Below the pieces are notes generated by a model. That model did not search any database, was not told the origin of the DNA, and saw nothing but the letters and a program-made list of their open reading frames with translations. Source: DASVXQ01 sp046727955 (GTDB taxonomy: Bacteria > Actinomycetota > CALGFH01). Taken from it: DNA of 12,252 nucleotides. The stretch covers positions 1-12,252 of the forward strand of contig JBKPDO010000260.1 of the NCBI GenBank assembly GCA_046727955.1. The letters are read 5' to 3'. The position numbers were made by a program, and so were the translations under genes. This document shows positions 1-5,210 of this stretch, in pieces; position 1 is the first letter of the stretch, and every line of letters begins with the position of its first letter.

Positions 1-129
1 CGCCCGCTCGCCCAGGCCGGTGAGGGTGACGGGAACCACGGCATGGCCGGCCGCGCGCAGCAGCGGGGCGACCCCGCGCCACGCCCACCCGCCGAGCCAG
101 GCGCCAGGAACCAGAACAAAGGTAGCCAT
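1..129 (-). CDS. Alpha/beta fold hydrolase, N-terminal part (runs off window)
   Basis: The first 43 codons of a minus-strand gene are visible, starting at ATG 129-127 and open to the window edge. The protein begins MATFVLVPGAWLGGWAW, followed by a segment containing APLLRAAGHAVVPVTLTGLGER. This is the usual opening of the EstC/salicylate-esterase-like alpha/beta hydrolases: strand, the oxyanion-loop region before GAW, a helix, then TLTGLGER. In most relatives the loop reads HGAW. Here the His is replaced by Pro, a variant I believe is common in actinobacterial members. The catalytic Ser, Asp and His lie outside the window, so activity cannot be judged. No clear Shine-Dalgarno sequence precedes the ATG. 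Family assignment is fairly safe; substrate is unknown. Confidence 0.8.
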   Translation of the reverse strand, partial: MATFVLVPGAWLGGWAWRGVAPLLRAAGHAVVPVTLTGLGERA

Positions 130-163
130 GGCTGCATGCTAGCGTCTGACGCGGACGGGTCCC

Positions 164-316
164 GTGCCGCTGATCAAGACCGGGGCCAAGGATCACTGCA
201 ATACGACCGCCTGCACCACCGGCCAGGTGCTCATCGTCGCCTGGGGTTGCAGCTGCTGGGCCTGGGCGTTTGCCACTCTGTTCGTCGCCAGCTTCACCGG
301 CGCCGTCCGCACCTGA
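164..316 (+). CDS. Small hydrophobic ORF, 50 aa, unknown
   Basis: A 50-codon frame from GTG 164 to TGA 314-316 ends about 90 percent of its codons in G or C, as the real genes of this window do, although no family is recognisable. The N-terminal part contains HCNTTACTTG. It is followed by a hydrophobic stretch rich in Trp and Cys (VLIVAWGCSCWAWAFATLF) that could be one membrane segment, and a short tail ending GAVRT. The frame is closed upstream by a stop at 140-142, so GTG 164 is the only plausible start. The ribosome site is weak. It lies divergent to the hydrolase at 129. It could be a genuine membrane microprotein or a fragment of a decayed gene; coding remains uncertain. Confidence 0.35.
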   Translation: MPLIKTGAKDHCNTTACTTGQVLIVAWGCSCWAWAFATLFVASFTGAVRT

Positions 317-690
317 CCGACACCCCACGCTCGGCCATGAAGTCAGGTAGGGCAGGGCAACTCCACCACTGACACGATCTTGTCGCCGTCCACCGACACG
401 AACCGTTCGCGTCACAGCCACGGCGGACAGCTGTCTGCTCGGCCTCGTCCTGACGGGCTCGGGCCGAGAGCCTGCGGCAGCAAGGAAACTCCTTGTTACG
501 CAAATCGGTCCCGGCCGAGTTGTCGCACACCTCGACTTCACAACACGTTTCCTGGACACCGCGCAGCCGCCGGTGAGCGCGCGAGGGACGCCTGGCCCCG
601 AGGTGTTGGGAATTGATCGATTCCCAACACCCCGGAACCGGCCACGGCGAGCATTCCGAGGCATTCACATCAAGGCCATTTGCCCCTATT
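317..690. other. Gene-poor stretch with decayed sequence
   Basis: No convincing complete gene is present. On the minus strand, 411-343 reads RERFVSVDGDKIVSVVE before a stop. It has good third-position GC and a flavour of SnoaL-like proteins, but at 22 residues it is only a possible remnant. A small perfect hairpin lies at 481-495 (CAAGGA, loop AAC, TCCTTG). Longer open frames on both strands here have poor, Arg/Ser-rich composition and look like chance. Confidence 0.4.
602..631. repeat. Perfect 12-bp inverted repeat, 6-nt spacer
   Basis: GGTGTTGGGAAT (602-613) is followed by the spacer TGATCG and its exact reverse complement ATTCCCAACACC (620-631). There is no T-run on either side, so a rho-independent terminator is unlikely. 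The two-fold symmetry suits a dimeric regulator's operator, or the end of a lost mobile element. No intact gene lies close enough to say what it would control. Confidence 0.75.
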
Positions 691-732
691 GTGACGGCAT
701 GGTCACGGAGACCACTGGCGAGTCGTCGTTGA

Positions 733-921
733 CCGAGGTCGAGCGGGCCCTGGTCGGCGCTGACCGCCGGACCGGACCCGCTGCACCTGGCACTGGTCTT
801 CAACCTGTCGCACACCACCGCAAGCCGCTACGCGACCATCGCCCAGCACCTGCTCGACGGCCAGTTCAACCAGCCCGCCGAGCAGCAGTTACTCGTCACC
901 GCTCCGCTCCCATGGTTCTGA
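733..921 (+). pseudogene. C-terminal remnant, probably of a tyrosine recombinase (integrase)
   Basis: From about 763 this frame reads DPLHLALVFNLSHTTASRY and then ATIAQHLLDGQFNQPAEQQ before TGA 919-921. That is the helix-turn-helix-like C-terminal tail I associate with actinobacterial phage-integrase-type recombinases (DPLHLALVFG...TAxRYA). The frame is closed by a stop at 730-732, has no start codon and lacks the catalytic Arg/His/Tyr core, so it is a fragment. The overlapping frame from ATG 700 may hold the preceding residues after a frameshift. Assignment is from memory of the tail motif and is moderately uncertain. Confidence 0.5.
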
Positions 922-959
922 GAGCCATTTGTGGATCTGGCTCCACCGCCTCTCGGCGG
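922..959 (+). terminator. Two small hairpins after the integrase remnant
   Basis: GAGCCA (922-927) pairs with TGGCTC (938-943). Immediately after, CCGCC (946-950), loop TCTC and GGCGG (955-959) form a second stem. The hairpins start one base after the stop at 921 and lack a T-run. They could be a leftover terminator of the recombinase gene. Confidence 0.3.
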
Positions 960-1117
960 AGATCGGTTCTAACGAGATTTGCCTCACCACCCCTCATCCC
1001 CTCGCAGGCCTGGCTCCGCCCTGCCACCCTGGCCGCCGCTGCCCACTGGATCGGCGTGGGTAGACTCGGCGGCGGCAGGCTCGGGTCTTGGTCGTGGCCC
1101 GCCCACCGCGCTCCCGT

Positions 1118-1125
1118 AGGAGGTG
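1118..1125 (+). promoter_or_regulatory. Ribosome binding site of the hydrolase at 1132
   Basis: AGGAGGTG is an almost perfect anti-16S match. It ends 8 nt (counted from AGGAGG) before GTG 1132. An in-frame GTG at 1123 lies inside this site and so cannot be the start. Confidence 0.8.
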
Positions 1126-1131
1126 CAACCC

Positions 1132-1980
1132 GTGCTTGCGACCGTCAACGGCATCCCGATGCACTACGCCCAACACGGCAGCGGCAATGGCACGCCCGTA
1201 CTGGCGCTGCACGGCGCGGGCGTCGACCACCGCGAGATCGTGGGCGCCCTGGAGCCGGTGTTTGCCGACCGGCCCGGGTACCGGCGCATCTACCCTGACC
1301 TGCCCGGCATGGGCCGCACGCCCGCCCCCGACACGCTCAACAGCAACGACGACGTCCTGGAGGTCCTGCTCGGGCTGGTGGACGCCGTCATCGGGGAGCG
1401 GGCGTTGCTGGTGGTTGGCCAGTCCTACGGCGGCTACCTGGCCCGGGCGATCGCCAACCGGCGGCCCAGCCAGGTCGCGGGGCTGGCGCTGGTCTGCGCC
1501 GTCGGCGAGGGAGGAGGCAAGGATGAGCGCCCCGAGCACGTGGTCCTGCACGCCGCCGCCGACCTGGACCCCGACGGCACCCTGGGGCCGGCGATGGCTG
1601 CCGAGTTCCGCAACTACCTGGTCGTGCAGACCCCGGCGACGCTGCGGCGGTTCCAGGAGACGGTGGTGCCGGGCGTGGCCCTTGTCGACCAGGCCGCGCT
1701 GGAGCGGATCTTCCAGCGCTGGGAGCTGGGCACGGCGCCCGAGCAGGGACCGGCCTACGCCAACCCGACGCTGATCCTGGCCGGCCGCCAGGACGCCACC
1801 GCTGGCTACGCCGGGGCCTGGCGGCTGCTGGAGCACTACCCGCGCGCCACCTTTGCCGTGCTGGACCGCGCCGGGCATGGGTTGCTGCACGAGCAGGTCG
1901 GGCTGGCTGCCGCCCTGCTGGGGGAATGGCTGGACCGCGTCCGCGAGCATCGCGCAACCACGGCCGCCAGCAACAAATGA
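1132..1980 (+). CDS. Alpha/beta fold hydrolase, complete
   Basis: The protein has 282 residues, the normal size for a single-domain alpha/beta hydrolase, and is probably cytoplasmic because no signal peptide is visible. From GTG 1132, the oxyanion HG lies at about residues 27-28 (LALHGAG). The nucleophile elbow is GQSYGG with Ser98, the acid is Asp221 in LILAGRQDAT, and the catalytic His is His249 in DRAGHGLLHEQ. All triad members are present in family order with conventional spacing. Residues 130-200 form the helical cap, which sets substrate choice and gives no recognisable hint. The start is set by AGGAGG 8 nt upstream. It is probably monocistronic: the upstream sequence is a recombinase remnant and the downstream genes are on the other strand. 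Enzyme class is secure; substrate is unknown. Confidence 0.92.
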   Translation: MLATVNGIPMHYAQHGSGNGTPVLALHGAGVDHREIVGALEPVFADRPGYRRIYPDLPGMGRTPAPDTLNSNDDVLEVLLGLVDAVIGERALLVVGQSYGGYLARAIANRRPSQVAGLALVCAVGEGGGKDERPEHVVLHAAADLDPDGTLGPAMAAEFRNYLVVQTPATLRRFQETVVPGVALVDQAALERIFQRWELGTAPEQGPAYANPTLILAGRQDATAGYAGAWRLLEHYPRATFAVLDRAGHGLLHEQVGLAAALLGEWLDRVREHRATTAASNK

Positions 1981-2086
1981 GGCCAGGTGGCGCGGCGACG
2001 CTGCCCACCCCAACCGGCCTTGGCTACCAAGCCACTCCCACGAACCCGCAGAGATCTTGGAGCCAACCGCCGATCAAGCCATGAGT

Positions 2087-2116
2087 TCACGCTGAAGAAC
2101 CTTCAGTCACGCTGAA
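2087..2116. repeat. Direct 10-bp repeats 20 bp apart with embedded hairpin
   Basis: TCACGCTGAA occurs at 2087-2096 and again at 2107-2116, exactly 20 bp (about two helical turns) apart. Between them CTGAAG (2092-2097), loop AAC and CTTCAG (2101-2106) form a perfect hairpin. The site lies between the convergent ends of the hydrolase (1980) and the minus-strand ORF ending at 2103. It may be a bidirectional terminator without a T-run, or a tandem regulator site. Confidence 0.55.
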
Positions 2117-2390
2117 CCCGCGGCGGAACCAGCGCTCGGGTCCGTGTCACCAGGGGCAAGGTGAAGGCTGACGCTAGCGCCAGGGCAGCCGCCACCCGAG
2201 CCACTGGCCAAGCCCAGCGATCATCGACACCACGGCGACCCAGGCCACCCACCGCGCCGGCGGCCAGGCGCCAGCGCTTGCGACCGGAGCTGTCGCCCGC
2301 CGGTTCAGGTCCTGTGACGGTGCTGTGGCTACCACCGGTCGCCTGGGCCTGGTTGAGGTAGTAGGTCGACCGGGGTGCGCCGTGGATCAC
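2103..2390 (-). CDS. Small putative membrane protein ORF, possibly frameshifted
   Basis: This is a 95-residue frame from GTG 2390, with GGAG 6 nt upstream; there is no recognisable family. The first part (IHGAPRSTYYLNQAQATGG) has strongly GC-ending codons and continues without a stop back to the TAG of the preceding HTH gene. At about 2248-2250 coding character moves to the next frame. Reading one G fewer there gives RKRWRLAAGAV joined to AWVAVVSMIAGLGQWLGWR and a stop at 2176-2174, a good basic-flanked membrane segment. The unshifted frame also ends in a hydrophobic stretch (ARVAAALALASAFTLPLV) but with poorer codon use. So the real product may be a roughly 75-residue single-pass protein carrying a one-base insertion in this copy. 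Confidence in exact limits is low. Confidence 0.4.
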   Translation of the reverse strand: MIHGAPRSTYYLNQAQATGGSHSTVTGPEPAGDSSGRKRWRLAAGAVGGLGRRGVDDRWAWPVARVAAALALASAFTLPLVTRTRALVPPRVQRD

Positions 2391-2447
2391 GACCAGCTCC
2401 GGCCCCTGCGCACCCCCCGACCAGGCCAGCAGACCCAGTAGCCTCCG

Positions 2448-2723
2448 CTACCCCCCGCCGTCCGCCTCGAGCGGGGAGGCGGCGGCGAGCAGCCGCCGGA
2501 CCTGTTCGTGGGACAGGCCGGTGAACGTCCCGATCCGGCGCAGCCCCCAGCCCTCCTGCCGGGCGGCCGCCATGGCCGAGGTCAACGCCCCGGTGGTCAC
2601 CGCGTCCACCGCAGCGCGCAGCTCGGTCACCAGCCGGAGCCGGATGGCTGGCGGCAGGTCCGCCAGCTCACCGCAGAACAGCTCGACCTCGGCGCGCAGG
2701 AACGCCACCCGGTTTGAGTCCAT
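2448..2723 (-). CDS. Small helix-turn-helix protein, unknown role
   Basis: From ATG 2723 this encodes 91 residues. The first two thirds is helical and mildly acidic (MDSNRVAFLRAEVELFCGEL, then a segment containing LRAAVDAVTTGALTSAM). The C-terminal third reads GWGLRRIGTFTGLSHEQVRR, which fits a helix-turn-helix of the sigma-region-4 / MerR-like type, with TGLSHEQV as turn and recognition helix. This small-protein pattern is frequent in actinomycetes, usually annotated hypothetical. It may bind DNA. A second in-frame ATG at 2747 would add eight residues; neither start has a strong ribosome site. It is on the same strand as the reductase, 107 nt downstream of it, and directly before the small membrane ORF. 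Confidence 0.65.
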   Translation of the reverse strand: MDSNRVAFLRAEVELFCGELADLPPAIRLRLVTELRAAVDAVTTGALTSAMAAARQEGWGLRRIGTFTGLSHEQVRRLLAAASPLEADGGG

Positions 2724-2830
2724 GGCCCACAGACCGCCCGCCCGCATTCCGTGGTGTCAACGGATGTGACAGCAACGCCGGGTTTCTGGTCCGTTCCTAC
2801 TCGACCCCGGTATTGCGGCACGGCCCCTCC

Positions 2831-3415
2831 TCACCGGCGGGTGTACTGCGCGATGATCACGCCCTTGGTGGTCGCAACGCTACCGGTGAGCTCGAACTCG
2901 GTCAGCGGGGCGGGGCCCTCGAACAGCCGCGCGCCGCTGCCCAGGGTCAGCGGGCAAATCAACAGCGTGTAGCGGTCGATCAGGGCTGCGGCGTGCAGGC
3001 TTCCCACCAGCGACGCGCTGCCGATGATCGACAGATCCCTGCCCGACTGGGCCTTCAGCTCGGCCACCGTGTCGACCGCATCGCCGCGCAGCAGGATCGA
3101 GTTCTGCCAGGCATCCGCATCCTCCAGGGTCCTCGAGACGACGTATTTGGTGGCCGCGTTCATGGCCGTGGTGAACGGGTTGCCGTCGGTCAAACGTCCC
3201 CATGCGGTGATGAAGTCCTGCCAGGTGCGGCGGCCGAACAGCATGTCCCCCGGCTTGGCCATGGCCTTGGCCAGCTCGCAGCCCATCACCTCGTCGTTGT
3301 ACCGCTGGCCCCAGCCGCCGTGCGTGAAGCCGCCGCGGGTGTCCTCGTCCGGGCGGCCGAGGCCCTGCACGACGCCGTCGAGGGTGACCCACATCGTGAC
3401 CGTGATCGAACGCAT
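2831..3415 (-). CDS. Dihydrofolate reductase family protein (RibD C-terminal domain)
   Basis: The 194-residue protein matches in length and motif order the YyaP/YwjB-like proteins of the DHFR/RibD-C superfamily. It starts with a beta strand and the SxDG-like loop (MRSITVTMWVTLDGVVQ), then GDMLFGRRTWQDF (the G-R-x-T-x-x region). KYVVSRTLEDADAW follows, then AELKAQSGRDLSIIGSASLV containing the nucleotide-binding GS, and the tail GSGARLFEGPAPLTEFEL. It probably binds NAD(P)H and reduces a small substrate; these proteins are not the housekeeping folA enzyme and mostly have no known substrate. The start ATG 3415 is preceded by GGGAG at good spacing. It is cytoplasmic and complete. Confidence 0.9.
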   Translation of the reverse strand: MRSITVTMWVTLDGVVQGLGRPDEDTRGGFTHGGWGQRYNDEVMGCELAKAMAKPGDMLFGRRTWQDFITAWGRLTDGNPFTTAMNAATKYVVSRTLEDADAWQNSILLRGDAVDTVAELKAQSGRDLSIIGSASLVGSLHAAALIDRYTLLICPLTLGSGARLFEGPAPLTEFELTGSVATTKGVIIAQYTRR

Positions 3416-3650
3416 GGACCTGCTCCCTTCCGTGCTGCGGGCCGCCCTGCTGCGGCCCTGTCACCCCCTACACGAACGACCACCGGCGAAATCGACACCG
3501 GCACGCGCACGCCTACGGATGCATGTCGCGTCACACCCCGCGCTGTCCGGGGTCTTGGTGGCGGACCGGTCGCAGATGCGCTGCTGGGGAGGCGATCGAC
3601 CCCGACCCGCCCAGCAGGCGGCTTTATCAACAGGCTCTAAGCTTGATCCG
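3416..3650. other. Intergenic, nothing recognised
   Basis: The stretch lies between the divergent reductase and the cysteine-rich ORF. It should hold the reductase promoter, but I see no convincing -35/-10 pair or repeat. Confidence 0.4.
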
Positions 3651-4004
3651 ATGCTTCCGTATCACCTCACCGCGCAGCAGCAGGCACAACGCTGCCTATG
3701 CGGGCGCTATCTGGCCTGGCAGGTCCTGGGCGCCGGCACCCAGGATGCGCGCCATGCCGATCCGGTCTGCTGCCGCTGCTGGCGATCACCGGACGCCTGC
3801 CCGTGCACAGTGACCGACCAGCCCGCCGAGGGGTGCCTAGTACTTCGTCAGTCGTGGTTTGCGGGATGTGTGGTTCGGTCTCATGCTCCTTGCGGTCAGG
3901 CAGATATCCCGCTAGAAATATCTTGGCGAACAGACCAATCGAGCACAGACTGCCTGTATGGCATCAGCTCGTCGATCACGTCAGCCGTGGGAGCCCACAC
4001 CTGA
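3651..4004 (+). CDS. Cysteine-rich zinc-ribbon-like small ORF, 3' end replaced by an IS630 end
   Basis: The native-looking part is 3651-3837, about 62 codons with high third-position GC: MLPYHLTAQQQAQRCLCGRY, later DPVCCRCWRSPDACPC. Cysteines occur as CxC, CCxC and CxC groups, suggesting a metal-binding ribbon; no family recognised. At 3838 the frame enters an IS630 end (next feature) and continues through it to TGA 4002-4004. The last 55 residues are therefore probably not original. The same region of the complete IS630 copy, read in this frame, gives the same VVxSHAPCGQ string. An earlier start (ATG 3576) is possible, and no strong ribosome site supports either. Confidence 0.4.
   Translation: MLPYHLTAQQQAQRCLCGRYLAWQVLGAGTQDARHADPVCCRCWRSPDACPCTVTDQPAEGCLVLRQSWFAGCVVRSHAPCGQADIPLEISWRTDQSSTDCLYGISSSITSAVGAHT
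3838..3900 (+). mobile_element. Solo IS630-family left end (relic)
   Basis: These 63 bp match the reverse complement of 6382-6445, the transposase-upstream end of the complete IS630 copy, with three mismatches and one single-base indel. Both begin TAGTAC(T/C)TCGTCAGT at a TA dinucleotide and both contain TCTCATGCTCCTTGCGGTCAGG. Weak protein-level similarity may extend to about 3918, and a small inverted pair AGATAT (3902-3907) / ATATCT (3918-3923) follows. No transposase follows it. It is either all that is left of a second copy or a functional outside end. Confidence 0.8.
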
Positions 4005-4023
4005 CCGGCGCCTTGTTGGCGAG

Positions 4024-5148
4024 ATGGCTCCGCTATCAGCGACTCGACCACCCCAGCCAACGGTCAAGGCAGCCACGATGACCGGCCACCGCGGCAAGGT
4101 GCAGGCAGTCGGCTTCAGCCCCGACGGGCGGCTGCTGGCCAGCGCCAGCACTGACGGTGGCGTGAGCTTGTGGAATGTCACCGACCCTGCACGTCCGGCC
4201 CTGACCGCCACCCTCACCATCGGCCGCCGACGACGGAAGATCCCCAGATGCGCGGTGGGGTTCAGTCCTGACGGGCGGCTTCTGGCCGTCAGCGGCACCG
4301 CCGACGGCGACGGACTGGTGAGCTTGTGGGATGTCACCGACCCTGCACGTCCGGCCCTGACCGCCACCCTCACCATCGGCCGCCGACGGTCCGCCAGCAG
4401 CATGCACGCGGTGGCGTTCCGCCCTGATGGGCGGCTGCTGGCCACCGGCAGTGCTGCCGGTGGCGTCATCGTGTGGGATGTGGCCGACCCTGCGCATCCC
4501 ATCCGGACCGCCACGCTCACCCTCGGTCGCGGTCAGGAAGCCTTCGCGTCGGCAGTCGAATTCAGCCGCGACGGGCGGTCGCTGGCCACCGCCAACAGCG
4601 GTGGCAGCGCGATGGTATGGGATATCAGCGCCCCAGCCGATCCGGCCACAAGCGACAGCGTGATCGTTCACTATGGTGGCTTCCTACGCCCCCAACACCC
4701 CAGAGTCTTGGCGGCGGGGTTCAGTCCAGGTGGACGGCTGCTGGCCCTCAGTAGCCATTGGTCCGCGCCGGCACTTGATGGTGGCAGCTTCACGCCCATC
4801 GTGCCGCCACCGGTCAGCGAGGTGGGTCTGTGGAGGGTGACCGAGCGTGCCGATCCGGTTCGAACCGCCACCCTGAGCCTCCGTCATGTCAGCAACACCT
4901 CCGCCTTAATTGAGGATCCCCTTGTGTATGCATTGGGGTTCAGCTCGGACGGATGGCTACTGGCCACCGCCAGCGACGGGGGCGTGTACTTGTGGGACGT
5001 CGCCGACCCATCCAATCCGGTCTGCACGGCCGAATTGACCGACCATGGCCAGGTGCGGGCGGTGAGGTTCAGTCCCAACGGGCGGCTGCTGGCCAGCGCC
5101 AGCGACAACGGCGTGACGCTGTGGCGCAGGCCCGATACTCGCCGATAG
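4024..5148 (+). CDS. WD40-repeat protein, seven-bladed beta-propeller
   Basis: From ATG 4024 this is 374 residues, almost all propeller. Seven WD40-type units can be counted, each with an (A)VxFSPDGRLLA strand and a closing LWDV-like strand; the seven Trp are about 51-58 residues apart, except 71 before blade 5. Blade 5 carries a loop insert (residues about 240-265). Units are joined by DPARPALTATL-type linkers, as in the WD40 C-terminal domains of actinobacterial STAND and kinase proteins. The segment TVKAATMTGH just before blade 1 matches the strand that opens every other blade and would close the ring with blade 7. It must be included, so ATG 4078 is too late; an ATG at 3958 is also possible. 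No catalytic domain is attached: either a free-standing scaffold or the severed end of a larger protein, since an IS630 end lies only about 120 bp upstream. A terminator-like hairpin follows. Confidence 0.85.
   Translation: MAPLSATRPPQPTVKAATMTGHRGKVQAVGFSPDGRLLASASTDGGVSLWNVTDPARPALTATLTIGRRRRKIPRCAVGFSPDGRLLAVSGTADGDGLVSLWDVTDPARPALTATLTIGRRRSASSMHAVAFRPDGRLLATGSAAGGVIVWDVADPAHPIRTATLTLGRGQEAFASAVEFSRDGRSLATANSGGSAMVWDISAPADPATSDSVIVHYGGFLRPQHPRVLAAGFSPGGRLLALSSHWSAPALDGGSFTPIVPPPVSEVGLWRVTERADPVRTATLSLRHVSNTSALIEDPLVYALGFSSDGWLLATASDGGVYLWDVADPSNPVCTAELTDHGQVRAVRFSPNGRLLASASDNGVTLWRRPDTRR
4162..4388 (+). repeat. 71-bp direct repeat within the WD40 gene
   Basis: The 71 bp at 4162-4232 recur at 4318-4388 with a single A/G difference (AATGTC versus GATGTC). 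The offset is 156 bp, exactly 52 codons or one blade. Other blades share only protein-level similarity, so blades 1 and 2 were duplicated or gene-converted recently. Confidence 0.85.
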
Positions 5149-5161
5149 CGACGCCTCGCCG

Positions 5162-5186
5162 CGTGCAGCCGTGAACCGGCTGCACG
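5162..5186 (+). terminator. Terminator-like hairpin after the WD40 gene
   Basis: CGTGCAGCCG (5162-5171) pairs perfectly with CGGCTGCACG (5177-5186) around loop TGAAC, 13 nt after the WD40 stop. The following TCTTGCTC is only a weak T tract. A strong 10-bp GC-rich stem at this position fits an actinobacterial terminator. Confidence 0.6.
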
Positions 5187-5210
5187 TCTTGCTCGATCAT
5201 GCCTTGGATC

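Noticed and set aside
294..818. 174-residue minus-strand frame
   Set aside because: Cys/Arg/Ser-rich with no motif and poor codon bias, and it runs across the 12-bp palindrome and the integrase remnant.
1388..2008. Long minus-strand frames opposite the alpha/beta hydrolase
   Set aside because: Arg/Ala/Pro-rich shadows caused by high GC; the plus-strand hydrolase has all catalytic motifs and a perfect ribosome site.
2714..4004. Two long plus-strand frames (2714-3640 and 3024-4004) over the reductase
   Set aside because: They are antisense to a clear DHFR-family protein over most of their length; only the part of the second frame after 3651 has independent coding character.
3981..4671. Repeated minus-strand frames opposite the WD40 gene
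   Set aside because: Their apparent internal repeats (e.g. RAGRAGSVTSHKLT) are the mirror of WD40 blade repetition.
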